This document shows, piece after piece, positions 42,901 to 57,900 of a DNA stretch of 64,000 nt (within the stretch, counting starts at the first letter, position 1; every line of letters begins with the position of its first letter). Source of the stretch: Haemonchus contortus (lineage: Eukaryota; Nematoda; Chromadorea; Rhabditida; Trichostrongylidae); NCBI GenBank assembly GCA_000469685.2, contig LS997567.1, forward strand, positions 4,977,374 through 5,041,373. Direction: 5' to 3'. The notes below the pieces were generated by a model, which ran no database searches, was not told the origin of the DNA, and saw nothing but the letters and a program-made list of their open reading frames with translations. A program made the translations under genes and the position numbers.

Positions 42901-45900
42901 GGACTAATTTGCTCTGTGAGTTTTCACAACCTACCCCGACATTTGCTACTTTTTCCTACTGACAGTTGGAATAAGATCAGTAGACCCATCTCACTTCGCG
43001 GACTCCACCCACCCCACAAGTCACGCCTCCCTGTGAACGACAAGCAGCAAAAGCTGTGAGATGCTGTTATTGACGCTATAAAACGTTTAAAAAAGACAAA
43101 AAAGTGTCCAATCCATGAAAGCCTCGAGAGAAAGTCGTTTGGCGATTGATTGAAATCACAGATTCGATATGAATAAACGTTTTCAAAGCTCCGTAGAGTT
43201 CTAACAAGATTGTATTCAATCGTAAACAGTGTCCATAAGTAAAAAGCTCAGAGTAAAAAGATGAGAAAAAAGGTTTCTGAGAGATTCCTTTAGAGTAGCA
43301 AGTGCAAGAAGCTGTAGGAGTAATTTCCATGAGAATACAACATAGTAATGGATAGTAATGAGTGATGAATCTATAGTAATGAAGCACATGAGACCATCAC
43401 AATCCAAACAACTCACCTCTAGGTTGCCGCTACCTGCCTCGGAGGCGTTGACATTGAATTTCAATTCTTGCCCAACAAGACCGACGTCCAACCCATAAAC
43501 CTGTACTAGGCCGGCATCGAATACCTCAAAGTATCACTCATTACCATCGAGTTACTAAAAATGCAAACTGACGACATTCTTTAAATGCCAATGCCAACCA
43601 ACCTGACATGAAAAAGGGCTTCCACGAATATGTTCACCTTCGTACAGTATACCAATTTTCCATACACCTTAATAATTTATTTTTAAAAAATTTATTAAAA
43701 TGTTTTGTCAATCGAGTTGGTTGCCATTGTTTTGGAGCTGTTTTTTATTGATGCTGGTATGTTTTGAAAATGATAGGTAAATTCTATGGCCGTAAAACGC
43801 TCGTATTCCATTTACGGTCGCGAAATCTGTACGCCTGGCAGGTGGCCAACTGGTTTTTCTTCGTCAACGCTCAGCTTTTTTGTTGGACTCATAAGAAGTT
43901 CGATCTCTCTGTTGAGACTCGTCATAAACTCGTCGTCACTCGTAAAAGGTCATTAGAATGGCGGATTACAGAGATATCGGTCTCGATAAGGCATCGCCGA
44001 CGATTGGGTTCGTGGTTATGGTACATTCTATCAAGTAATTACTCATGGAAACCAGTATCACTGCTTATACTGACCTTCTCCTAACTGTTTGAGTCAACCT
44101 GCTGTCGAAGGAGTAATCCTCGAACTAGCCTTCTCAGCACCGGAAATTTTTACTTCGGAGTTATGTTCAACACCAATCTCACACCCGACGAGGGCCGTTA
44201 TTACCGCCTACGTGGTCCGAAGATCAATCACATGCGTGGCAGTCAATGTCCGTAGTTTTATACGAGCTATGACAGGATAAAGCACTGACCTAAACAAGCC
44301 GTCCCACCCAGCAACTGGTAAAGACAGGATACCCTTTCAACCACCAACACTATTCTGCATAGTAGGCGCATGTATGGCGTATCCCGAGGAATGGAACATT
44401 CCTGTGTAATTTTTCTTGTCCAACATGCACGAAAAACAATCCAAATGCTGATCAGGACAAATTTTCACTCATGACAGACGTTACAGCAGCTTTACAACTA
44501 CTAGAAGGTTTAAAAACTGGTTGTGACAGCGTGAACGTTCATAACTTGTTAGAACAAAAGTAAAGGTAATTTCAGCATTTAGCACTTACCAACTTGCTGA
44601 GGTGTAAAACTAGCCGTGTACGAGTTGGCACGTTTTGATACGGCACACGGTTGAGCTCGTCCATGTGGTGATACAGCGTCTACTTGTACGGATCCAGCCG
44701 CGCAATCTCCATGGGCATTAATCTGAAAACGACCGTAAAATGGGGCCAAAAGTCCTAAATTTGGTTTTAGTCAATTAAACTGATTGTTTTCAATTCGATA
44801 ACCTCCCTGGGAGAATCTTAGGCATATACAAATCATCGATTCACGGATAGCCTTGCCGGCTACCAAGAGATACTATCTTGGGGTCAGCGCCCCTTTCAAC
44901 CAGCCACATCAAGAAAAACAACGATAAACCGAACGAATGCATAATATAATTTAGAGAATAACATGGAAATAAGAGCATAGCGCTGTATTTACTTGTAACA
45001 CAAAGTAAAGTTAAAATAAGAAAAATTGAAGTCTACTGTTTACACAAAGCCGGCGAATCGGACAGCTTTCTGAGCTCACTGCCTGAACTAAGCTCCTAGA
45101 AGGTTCTGAACCTTAGAAAACTGAATTGAATTTTGGAAAACTTGTAAGAGAGTCCTACAAAAATTCGTTCATTGGAAGCCCATATCTATAAGGTATTAAC
45201 AAAGCCCTCTGGGAGCCCACAAGAATCAAAATGGAAAGAGAGTCGCCTTCAAAGCCAAGTGAAGCTGAGAAACCAGGAGGGTTCGTTTTAAGGCTCAGAA
45301 AGACCCTCCCGGTTACTCTGCTTTGGAAGAGATTAAGCAAAAATGAATAGGGAAGATAACGATTCTTAGCTATGCAGGTACCCTTCATATTTGACGTCTG
45401 CATGGGGCAGAGGCATGGGTGCCATCACCGCATACATGGTCTAGAGATCAAATTCCGAACCGGCATCAGGTCACCCGAGATGAGCATATCTTGGGTAACT
45501 AGTATAGCACACCCGTTTGCAAAAATGAATGAAATATATTGTGCATTAGTTCAAAGCGTAGGTCACTAAGGCATTCAAACGTTTCTTTTTTTTTCAAGAA
45601 GTAGCCAAAAGCGTGGCGTATCCTAGAACTGAGAAGGCTACAAGTTTTGATTCCTAAGATAGGTATACCAGTAATGAATCTAAATAGAAAGCTTCTCAGT
45701 GACTACAGAACGTTTTTATAGGTATCTCAGCGTCTCCCACTGTAACGACCCCAGCGACCCTCACCCACCGTAACGGCCTTAAAGGGAAAGGTAGAGAATC
45801 CAGCACGACTCAGTTATGTGTCATAAGGTCTGGTATGCTAATCAAGGCTAGCGAGCTTCTCTATACTCCCTTGTAGCGCTGCTTCTAACAATTTCCATTG

Positions 45901-48900
45901 CAAATGCCGACTCTCCCATTAACTCGTTATAGTCCTGCTTTCAACCTTTCAAGGCCATTCCTAAGATGCTCATCTTGGAAGCAGGTTTCAATCCCATGGG
46001 CGGCAAGTTCTATAATGAAGCTCCAAGACCACCTGCTTTGAATTCATTAACTTTCAGGTAACTGATACTGTCAGCTGATCAGTTAACTAGTATTACCTAG
46101 AGTTACCTACAAAAAGCGCCGCCATTGGGCAAATTCTGTGCGACAGCACGTCAATACTTCATTCCCTTCGCTCTGCCGGAATCCTGATACTACTTAAGAG
46201 ACAGTCTATCAACCAGTAGTAAAGAAAAGTGGTAAAGTACTGGTAGGAAAGCAAACAGAAAAGTTTGAGCAGAATTGAAACTTTTGAAAAATCGATGCTT
46301 TGGAATGGCTAGGTAGTACTGCAAACAATGAAATCTGCATTCCCTTGGCGGTGATGATTCATAATGCTTTCATTCATACTGCTTAGTAATAAGAGTGGTC
46401 AAATGTTGTAGCATTACCAGTTGCGATGTACTAAATACTACAAAAACTTCTCAAGCATTCATTCTATAACACAACCCGAACATTGTTTGGTTTTCCTCAT
46501 TTCCACGCCAAATCGGCAAGTATCATGAACGATCGTTACGGGAAAAGGATAATTTGTGATAATTTATGATACCTTGAAGGAAACTGAATAAAGAAACACA
46601 AATATCTTAATTCTCCAGGGAAACTATGCGGTTTTCGGGACATTTCGATGTTCTCGCATTATCTTAGCGAAGGAAAATATCATGCAAAAGATACTAAAGC
46701 AGAAAACGAGCAACGAAATACAAAGTTTCAACTGCTAATGTGGTAGAACAGAAAAAAGTAAGAAGAGTGGAAACATTTTAAATGAGAAGTAAAAGGTAGT
46801 AACTGTGTTTACTGTTCGAAGAATAAATGAGTAGATCACTCAGAAAAGAAAAAGAACGCACGAAAAAGCTACAACAGCACTGAACTAGCACCAACCCTGG
46901 ATCAGCCACTAGTAACCGCGCCGCATGCGCACGCCACTTTGTCTTCTTTTTCGAACGATGAGTATTCATTGAAATAGTATTGAAATCGATGGGGATGAGC
47001 AATAAAGTTTTCGATCCCATATGCTGTCAGCGAAATTAACTATACATTTAAAAAACCTTTCTTCTACAGTTATCCTGCTAGATCCTCGTACAAGTACATT
47101 ACTAGTATATTACTATTTCAGTTTCCCTTACTATTGTAGTATAGACGTTCGTCAGTTTTAGATAGTAACGGATCGCGTTAAATCAACCGTCAAAAGGGGG
47201 TGATCATATGCATGCGCGCGCGCGAACAAATTGTGGTAGATGACCGCCGCCGCGAACACCGGACCGATTAAATCGCGCGCTGCAATCAAGCATAAACCAG
47301 ATCTCATACTAGTATGCATTACTTCACTGACCACAACTTCTACAATTGAACCGACACTGCATGGTTCACTTAGGCCGGAAAACGACACGAGACCAATGTC
47401 AGACGAACGTAACGACATCTCCTCATGCAGTGATGTGTCTTGTAATTCTGCCTACAAGTAATAGCATCAATCACAGGAATACTAAAGTTTCCAGTAAAAA
47501 AGTTACCTTTTCACCTCCACTGGTTTCCTTCGACCGCAAATCTTTGTGCTGTTGTCCTGTCACCTTCTTCTTACCAGCCTTAATGACATATTTATCTAAA
47601 GACAGTAGGCACAGTAAACACCTCTTTACAAAGTACACCGATGAAGTTACTACTTAGTTAGAATTGTAAAGTGCTACTTTTTCTGGGTTTCCGTTATAAT
47701 ATTTCTGTTCCAGGCAATGTAACGGAAATGGGGACGTCAGGTACGCCGTTACCCAATACTGGTATGATTTTTACTGGGGTAAACCTTTAACTTACCGCTT
47801 TATTCTGACTTTCAAGTTGTTTAATGATATGAAGTCGACGTTTTGCGAATGACTTATGTGAGATGTCGACGTCCGATCCACCCGAATCAGACTTGTGGCC
47901 GTGGTCGTCGTCGTCGTCGTTGTCGTCACTGATGACCGCTTCGACGTCGTCACGAGATGAGCTCGAATACGCTCGTGACGTTGCTCTCGATTCTTGAGCT
48001 GATAATACTTGTAAGGAGATGGGACTAGATGGTAATTCCACACCTTGGCAATAGATTCGAACCTGAAATTCTAAGGTAAAAATCCAGCTAAGTAATGTAC
48101 CGAATATATGCGAACTATGTATGGAATGGCAAAATCTTCATTCCTGTAACCGGCATGAAACTAGTTATTGAGGAAAAGTTATGAGACATGAAGGTTTTTT
48201 CCAAGTTCAACAACGATTAAGAGCAAAGTACGTGAAACAATCTACACAGGTTCTTCAGTCAAGTTTTCAAGATGAAGGGGCGATAATACCTTCACCTGGC
48301 TGGCTTGCGAATAGACCAAATTTCCATTTCTACGATCGGTTTCTGTAGAGCCGGAAAAAGGCAATAAAAATAAATTGCTAGGAAACCGAAAATTTAAAAA
48401 AAAGACACTGAATTTGCAAGTGAGAAGCTATGGGTGGCAGATACGATCAGGAGGACCTATATTTTGGTAAAAAACGATGATAACCGTGAATAACTAGGAA
48501 TGACAAAATTATAGATAGAAAAAGACCAATGGCCAATTATGACCAAAGAGAGAAAACGATATCGAACGGGATGGTGATACCACCGACCGCCGAAGAGGCC
48601 TATTTCATCTATCCCCCATCGTCGTTGGAGCGATCCGACCACACCAGTGGCAAATAGGGATGGATGGGTGGATGGAGAGAGTATTTCCCGTCAGAAAATC
48701 GACCCAACTCATCTTGAGACTATATAAATAAGTGGAAGAAATTTTATAGAACCAATAATATTTTTATTGATTGATTTTACAAGATCGGTACTTGAGATAC
48801 GCAGTTATGCCGTTCCCTAACTATTTCTCGAACAGAAAACTTTCGATACGGTATCTCTCAGTATCTCTACCCGTTAAGAAAAGGTGAGAAAGATCATTTT

Positions 48901-51900
48901 GTTGTTGATATATAACTAGGAGTTTTACAAAAACACCAAAACTAGTTCATACTGTATTGATCGGTCAATAAAAAATGGATCCAGGTTCTGGGATTACTAT
49001 AATTGCATAGGAGATGATAAGATGCAATAGCATTTTCTGTGAAAATCGATAAGCATCGGATGAATGGCGATTTTGGCCTACATCTGAAGCAGACAAGTGG
49101 AAGAATCGATTACGTGTCGAGGTAAAAATCGAAAACGAGGTTCGTACACGGTCGATACAGCTACGTATGTATTCTTCAGAAGAGTTCATTTACGAAAACA
49201 TCATTAACGCCGACGATTGAAAAATATTTTTTTAGTAACCGTGAAAAATACAGCCGGAATGACGTGGGCATCAGAAGGCTGGCTACTGGTTTGATATTGA
49301 CGTCCTCAAGAAAATATGGCAATTGACGGTCTCTCTGTGGCGATTCAATGTGGAAAACTATGGGAAAAGTAAATAGTGAGTAATAAGCATGAATTGTCAA
49401 ATGGTTGCCGTCAAACATTTCCCGTTTCAACTTCAAACCGGAAATGAGTATAAAAATGGCCAAACACAATAATTTTCAACGCAATAAAGTACGAAATACT
49501 TCAAATATTTGCAATTTATCGGCGGATGCAACAAGGGACGATGCTATGCTGAATAATTGAACGTGTGAATGACAAAGCAAACGGGCCATTCAAAAAAAAA
49601 ACTTCGAGGTTGTATTAATCAGCTAATTGGCATGCTTACTATCTCATTACTGTCAAGTAGTTCAGTAGTATTTTTGCTGAAAATTGTAAGAAAAAAGCAA
49701 AAATAGAAGGAGAAAAATGTGGGAAAATGATTGAAATGATGATTCAAAGAATAACTAGTAAAGGGGCACAGGAAGGATTGAATATTGGAGGTGCCATTGA
49801 ACATTTCCCGTTTCAACTTTGAACCAACTCAAGTGAATGACGAGTATTTGAATTTTTTGGCAAAAGTTCAGAACTGTTAGTACTGTAGAAGATTGTACAT
49901 GCATAAACAGTTAAATCATCAAAGAATACGATCAAAACAAAGCCGTTACCTACTACTAATTCACAATGTCTAAGTAGTAGTAAATGCCATTCGAATTCGT
50001 ACCAAACAGTCACCTCGGCCTGGCGGCGATGCGCAGTAATGACTAGTTGTGAGCACCTCCGCACAACTGTGTCTAGCGACTAGTTTTGGATGTTTTTTAG
50101 GCTCACAGAATTCCTCTGACATCATATGGCATACTGACCGAGACTGTTACTGGTAGGATTTGATCAAATGATCACATATATGAGGGGATGACCGGTGATG
50201 ATGACGAAAATGACCAGTGGATGAAGCAAAGGCGACAAACACAAACGGAAATTCATCTTCATCATTTAACGGAAGTCGGCAGTTTTTTCTATTGCCTTTC
50301 GTCAGATACGTGGCCAAGGAGAACGTCTCGATCGCTACCGCTGTAATACGCGAATCTCTTCTATCTATCGAATTGTGTGTGTGTTTGGTGGCTTCCGTCC
50401 GTCGTCAACCCCGTCATCCGGATGGATTGCCATAGAAAACATTAGAGCAACTAGGTAGGTTTACTGCTATCACAACTAACTGAACTGGAACTGGTAATTT
50501 CATGTCATTACCTATGTAATATCGATTTCGCAGAGTATAAAAAAAAGTAGCCCACACCCCGTTTTGAGTACAATAAATGCGCAGCAGCATGAGAACCGTG
50601 CGCACCAGCAGCAGCGAGTTTCTAATAGAAGAGAGAGAGAGGTCAAGGTGGGAACGGGAACGGGGGTAGGGCAGGGCTATCGTTGCCATCATAACGCTGA
50701 GCACAAAAACTCGAAAACGAATCGCACACTCAGGTAATAATGGCACGTTCCGGAGAGGTTGAATACAGCTGTGGCAGGTTTTTGGAGAAGGGGATTCGGG
50801 CAAGGCAGAGCTCTGGATCAAGGGAATCGAGGGGTAAGGCCTACAGGCCCAAGGACTTCCTGACGCCACCGGTAGACAGAAGCGGTGGGCTAGGGTGGGA
50901 GCTGTTGTCGGGTTGAGCAACATTGAAAGCGTTACACGTGAGGGTGGTGCTTGACTGAAAGGGCCGTGAAAAGGTGTGGCGTTGTAGGCGGAGTCGAGTT
51001 GGCAATAAATACGCCAAGGTCTCTCCATCTCGGACGACGATGGTTGTGCGCTGGCGCTGGCGCTGGGCTATGTATGTGTGGCGCAGTTCTCAGTGCGTTG
51101 CGCAGCACAGACGGGACGACACCGACCGACCGACCGACCCACCGACCGACGACCGACGACCCACCGACGACACCCAGGCCCCCCAGTCGACCGAGATCTC
51201 CTCCTTCGCCTACCAGTCTGCAACTGAATGGCACAAATTAGAATACATGCGGGTGATGTCGGGATGAATAGGTCGATCGTCGCGCCGCTACTGTGCGAGG
51301 ATAACCGTCTACGGGGGAAACGACCCCCCTGTTCCTCCCAGTTCAGCTGCCGCCGCCTCGCCGAATAACGTCGGTCTCATCAATCGAAAGTCGTAGCGAA
51401 AGGGAACCGACAGATCGCCCCGGTCTCCTACTGAGATGAAACAACAAACAATTAACCATACCGAAACATATCACGAATCGGCAACAGTATTACCCCGTTT
51501 CTATCGCTGCCCATTAAGAATGAACGGTCACTGAACGAATTCGAATCCATTTTCTAGTGGAGGACGAAAAAACCAACGAAGACAGTAACGTTGAGGGGAA
51601 AAAAGTTTCTCAGACGAATACTCTGCAGCATATATTGCGCAAAACAAGAAGATTTGCGAATATGGCACCGACCTACACGCTGGAATGCGCCATGCATGCG
51701 AATTGGTGCCCAAAAGGGCACTGAAAAGCAAGGGCCTTTACATGGACGTCATGTTGTTGTTTACCCACGAATGAAACAAGGTAAACAAGGGACCGTTTTC
51801 TGGAGTTTTCACCGCAACTGATCAATCTCATTGTGGACCAACCGTTATGCTTTTTTACGAGTAAGCGTTGATCAAATTATAGTAACAATAAAAAGTAAAT

Positions 51901-54900
51901 GCTGAGGGATACTAACAGGTGGTCTGTAGGTTGTAAGAAATAAAAGAAATAAGCACACCAAGCAGAAAACATATGTCCCAGATCGAATCTTGGATCAGGT
52001 GATGTTTGCTTAAAAACTCAGCATCGATGTGATATATCTGGATGCACAAGAAATGCTGGTTTTCCAGACGTGGTCTACCAGACGACGCTCAGAAGAAGTA
52101 GTAAGTAGTAAGTAGTAGTAGTAAGGGTTATGATACGTCACTTTTTGATAGAAATTTTTCTGAAGCGTCAAAATTGGGTTGGAAACTTTACAGTACTTGC
52201 CATGTCCGACTCTCAATGAACCTCGGCATAGTTCCAATACAACTTTATCTTATTGATCAGTACATTACTTTACAGTACATTACTTGTTGGGTAGTTCTAC
52301 AAGTGAATCACCTTCTCTAAGAAGCTGGAAGATGGAGGGACTGACTGGTCGAGAAGGGGCACCCTTCAAGAAGTTGTTTGCCCCCCCCCCCCCTCCAAAG
52401 AACTCTATCATAAGGTAGAGGGACCGAGAAATTCGGATAGATGAACCAAAGTGAAGGAGAATGAGGAGGAATACATGGGCTATAATAAACGAGAAATATG
52501 AATGGTTTTTCACGTAGTTTAACCATATCCCTTTCGCCACTTGTAAACGGACCTAAAGACTCATGCGAGCCACATGACGGATCAGTCAACAAGGTGAGGA
52601 CTAATCCACAAAAAAAAACCACTGCAAGGCACGAAAACATGCCAATCCTAACCCTTGACAGAATCGGACCGTATCAACTGGTTATTATCATCACAGTACA
52701 TACACTTGAGGTCCTGAATGGATTGATCCAATCAGGTAACTCGTCTTAGCCCTTCTTCCCGCCATTTTTTGCCACCTTAGGTGATACCTAAATAATTCAA
52801 GTTTTGTTGGGAAAAAATTGGTCCTGGATGGATTGATACAGTTAGGTAACTGGACCTGAGCTTCCCTCCCTCCTCTTGACTTTCCCTTTCACAGAGTTGT
52901 TCCTCTTCAGTGAAACAGGCATTTTCCGCTACCACAGGCGGCAATAACCTCCATGATACAAGTTTTATGTAGGGAAAAACTTGATTTTCATAGTTGAACG
53001 GTTCGATTACTCGAAAACTGATCGATTACGTTTGATTTTCAAACAAATGAAAAACCATTGGGGGGAATCGTTCGAGCAGAAAAGTACAAATCATCATCTA
53101 CCTGATGAAAACCAGCAAGCTTCGGTATAATCGACAATACAGCTCCGGATGATGTTCGACTTTTACGAAGCTTTACCGAATCGGCTGACAATGGATGTCC
53201 GGATGGTCCAATTACTAAAACAACATGGGATTAAACAGTATCGGGATTTTTGATCAAAAAAGAAAAAGATTTCCATAAGTATGATTAATACGAGGCGTTT
53301 GATGGATGTATCACGAATGTGCGGTGTCCTGTTGTGACAGAAGAATAATGTTTCAATGACTTCGTTTTCATTACTGCACTTGTTTTTACTTTCATTATCG
53401 ATTGATCTCACGGCTCTCAATCTCCACTCGGTTCTTTCGGATACGAAAATTTACCTATAGACACATAGGAACAAGTAGAACAGTTTATTGATTGGTTAGG
53501 TCAAAAAATAGCTAGCGTGGCACTTGCACTTTATCCAAGGTCAAAACACTCGATTTGAGAGATGGAAAATCATCGAAGCACTAAAGCTTCGAAAAAAAGT
53601 CATCGTGACGCCAATGAATCTATAGAATGCGCCACGCACACGTATCAGTGTGTAGAATGATAACGATTGATACCGGCCAGTTTTATACATTCTAGTTTTT
53701 ATTCTCTTTCCAGTAGTACTTCTACAACATTGACATAAAAACGGAACTTTCGTTGCTGGCAAGGCGACTGGTCACAAGTTTGTCGGTCTTTCAACTGGTT
53801 TGAACTTAAGTTTCAACTTTCAACTGGCAACGGTTTTATTTCGAGGAACTATACTGAATGAACAAATCTGAACACCCATGAAACCCATTGGGTAGCATAA
53901 TCATGAAAACACGAATTTTTTTTGCAACATTATCGTACAAATCCCTACACTCTTCAATATTTCGCTGGCCTTCTGAGGAGATTCATTTGTCTAAGATCAC
54001 GCAAAGCACATCCAATGCTCCGGAGATCAAGCAAGCTCAGAAGAGAAAAAGAAAAATTTCAGCTCCATGTTTCATGATTTTTTAAATAATTGAAGAAATG
54101 TGCATGACAGCCGATTTGCAATCGTTAAATTGACCAGATACGATCCAAGTCTTTCAAAACTTCAAAAAACATGGGCAGACATGGCGCATCCTAGATGAAA
54201 TGGCCACTATGTAGTAGGTAGCTTCATCTTACCAATCTAGTAGATTTTCATTATATTATCTTATGAGTACTGGGCATTGAGAGGGAAGTAAATGTCAAAT
54301 TTTTGATGAACTTTGTAAATAAAAACAGACGCGAGCGCGATAAACTGAGACAACTCGTCCATTGCCCTTTGTGAGCGCACATTTGAAAATATGTAATTCT
54401 ACTATCCGTCAGTACAAAGCGATTCCGGCTGCTAGCAGAAATACAGTGACCGAGACGATTTTCGAGATTTCATAATTGAGGCTTCATCAAGAATTCTACT
54501 TTTATTTACCATGCACAGGCCCCTGAAAGTGGACTTATTGTCATACTATACCCAACCCGACCAATGCACAAATTAGTATCCACTACTAAATAAGCTGGGC
54601 ATGCAAGGACAGAAAAAGATCTTTCCGCTTAAAAAATGTGGGATTTTAAAAATGAATTCTAGCCATGGCACACGAATTTGGCAAGTCTTGAGGAAACTCA
54701 AAAATGAAAAGGAAGGTACCCGAAATTATTTTAGGAAGGACAGACAAGTTCATTCCCTTCTTCGGGCAAGATATCCTTCTAATGGTATTCGAAAGATCAA
54801 AGTCAACTCGATGTCTACGCAGCTTCAAGCTTTGGTTTTCGAGGCACAAAATCTCTAGGCCCAACATGTATCATGAAATCCCGGTGTGTTACAGGCCGCT

Positions 54901-57900
54901 TGAGCTGTACGAGCTAAAACGAGCCATAATCTGCATCAAGTTCTTTTGACACATAGTTGCTCAGAGGTAAACTATAAATCCGTGAACTCGTCCACATCAC
55001 TCGCAAGTTTTTCGAGTGTAACGTTGAACATTCAGAGGGGATGATGTACAGTAATTGTGGCAAAATTTTTGACGTTCATTAGGTGAAGTCAAGGCAAACA
55101 CTACTTTTACTGCATAGATCATGAGACCCTTCATTGATCAGGCATGAGGAATGTCCCTAGAATTCCATCTCCGATAAGAAACAGCACCATTCTCGACATC
55201 GCCAATCGTTTTGGAACACTTAGGCTTTACTGGTAATCATTCAAATGTCATCCGGACGGTGATGTTTGCTACTGACACTACAAGTTTCCTCTAAAGCGAT
55301 TCTTAGACAGTTAGGTCAGTTTGGGAGGTTGAAACGGGAAAATAAATGATGACTACACTCAATTCACCTCCTCTTGAAGCCTTTTTTTCTTTCAGTCAGT
55401 GAGGGATTACTATTTTTAGTACTAGTAAAGACCCAAGTGCGATAAAAAACGTAGCTGTCTCATACTTACAAAACAACTGCGTCAACCTCAATGGAGTGTT
55501 ATGGGGCGATGTTGTGAGTCATACAGTTGATGGCAATGGGGACGGTAGTAGTCGATTCGTTCTCTCAGCAGCAGCTATTCACAGTTCCCCCACTTTGCCG
55601 ATGATAAATGGCGCATTCCATTGTTTTGTTCGGTCCTACTGTCTTCTACTAAACGGAAATTGTCCCCCTCTCCCGTAGCATAACTAGGGGATCGATAGTA
55701 ATAAAATATAGTAAATTTACAATTCCCTTTTTTCTACACATGAAGATCCATACGATCCAGAAATTAAACTTTAGTCACCTACTCTATATCGTATGGATCA
55801 CAAAGTAGCAGTTATAGTTGTATTGAATATGAAACTGCTAAGGGAGAAAGCAGTTGCTATTGAATAAGTCAGTTTTGGATTGCGCCATACACCAGAGGAA
55901 CAGTTGAAATCATATCATCATCATGAAAAACATTGAGCTATAACTCAGGTAAGGGCGTTCAGTTATCCCAATGTTCAAGTCAGGGCCCCGATCCTCTCAC
56001 ATTTGCTACCAAATGGCTGAGCTCAAAGATAAGAGAAACCTGATGTACCTAAGGAGGAACTGATCCATGTATCGTGCACATGGTAGTGCCGCCTTGGAAC
56101 GCTACACCATTCACTACACAGGAATAACAAAAAATAATGATTTTTGGAAGCATTTGAACAAAATAATCATACATTTTCTTCATTCCTACTTACAACTGCC
56201 CTTGAGCTTCTTGCTAGGAGTTCGAAAAGAGAAGGTGATGGAATTGAAACTTTTCAAGGAGGAAATGAAAGGAAAAAAGTAAAAAAAAAATAAAGAAAAA
56301 ATGAATAGGAGATGAAAATGCATGACGAGTACCGGCGAAAAAACAAGCTAAATACCTAATAATACAATTAGCTCATTTTAAACACTTGAAATAAACGATT
56401 CTCTTCTGTTCAGGCACAAAACGAACAAGTAATCGGTCAAATTCTCATGCTTAATTAATAGTCTATTTTTTTGGTGAAAAACAGCATTTAATAGGTAATG
56501 TGATATATCTGTTGTTTTTTGGAGAAAAAATGGTATTTCACAATTTGCTTCATATTTCATATGAAGTGTAGCATCCCCAAAGCACCAGACAAACACCTGA
56601 ACGACGGGACTGGGGTGTGGTGCACCAGAAACGAAATTGCGCCGTCGCGGCGAGAGGGACGCCGCGCGCGAAGGGATATAGCAGAATGCAGCAGCAGGTA
56701 AGAAATACAGGAACAAAGGAAGTAACAGTAGACTCATGGCTAAACTTAGGATCGCAGCTGTATGAAGAACCCTAGAGCTGTAATAACAGCGAACAAATGG
56801 TCCGCGACAGCCGCGTGCGGCGAATCGATTACCCAAAACCGTTCCTACTGCCCGTCTCCCGATCGACTGACTTTCGGAATTCTAGGCGGACTGTGGCATG
56901 TTCCCTGTACATCTCAAATTAAAAACACCATCGGGCAACCCTTACAAGTAACCAGGATGAAGGTGAAAACTTTACTGGTTCAGACAAGCTGCCGAGCAAC
57001 GAGAGCAGAGGTGATACCGGTTGAGTATATCCTTGACCAGAAAAGAAAGGGGAGCTTTTCATTGGGAAAATATCAATAGTGGAACGACATAAATCGATAT
57101 GACAATAATCAATATAACATAAATTGTGTGCTTGCAGTCAGATTTTGTCAATTTGACAGAGCAGCACACAAAGCATCGAAAAAAAACTGGCGGGTATGCC
57201 GATGAGTCAAGTGGCCCAACTTGCCTCGCAGCAGAGTTTTAGGGCCCTATATGGTCGCTAAAACGATGGGCAAAATGTGGGGTTGAGTTGTTGGAAAAGA
57301 ACAATTCACATCCGCAAAAATAAAAATTCCACGGCTCAAAGACCGATATCCTCCGCTAGACACCTACCCAAAACAGCTTTTCCCTGGTATCCATAGGCAT
57401 AATTAGACTATAGGTAGTTTTGACCCGAGCACGCTCAGAATTTGTTAGCAATCCAGTAACAAGTAGCACAAGGAGGAGTACCGCATTTTACGAACCTTTT
57501 TGCTCGCTTTTGGAGAAACTGTAAGTGGTTTGCGAAATGCTCTGAGGGTGAATTTGAGAATTTAAAGTAATTCAGACGACTTGGAGATAATTGCATTGGA
57601 TTTTTCCTCGTGGCGAAAGGGACTTCCCGAAGAGTTGATTTATTCCAGTAAAGAAAAAGGATTTTATCTTCTCGACCATACTACCCTTTACTGACCCCCT
57701 TTTCAAGGGAGGAAGAGAGAGAGAGGTGGAGAGGGAGCCATCTAGATTTGGGTAAGCGACGGAGTCGAGAAGCTGCCCAAATGAGCGCTAACATCCTATG
57801 CTCAACCCTAAAGTAACAAGCTCCCCTACTCATAGACTTTCTGAAAGTCGTCGGAACCGTGGGAATGGAGACAAGGAAATGGGGATGGGAAAGAGGCTTC

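Larger units (their letters stand above)
48063..53101. other. Intron 4/5 (5.0 kb)
   Basis: Includes a GC-rich block with CCGA/CGAC repeats (50850-51430), an AGTA-type microsatellite (about 52090-52127), a C homopolymer (52381-52393) and a tandem duplication (52710-52990). No exon recognised; a possible cassette at 48296-48342 was rejected. Confidence 0.5.

Noticed and set aside
47158..47331. Continuation of the open frame past exon 6
   Set aside because: The frame stays open, but the sequence loses the filamin pattern at the GTCAGT donor, and exon 7 resumes it exactly (VEVV-INAHG).
48296..48342. Possible 47-base cassette exon (reads DRRNGNLVYSQASQ)
   Set aside because: It has a good acceptor and donor, but exon 4 already joins exon 5 perfectly (LAGFHQ-VRIYCQG), and the cassette would enter in a phase that exon 4 does not supply.
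50414..51267. A 204-codon minus-strand open frame and overlapping plus-strand frames
   Set aside because: GC-rich, repeat-containing composition and no domain; they overlap each other on both strands.
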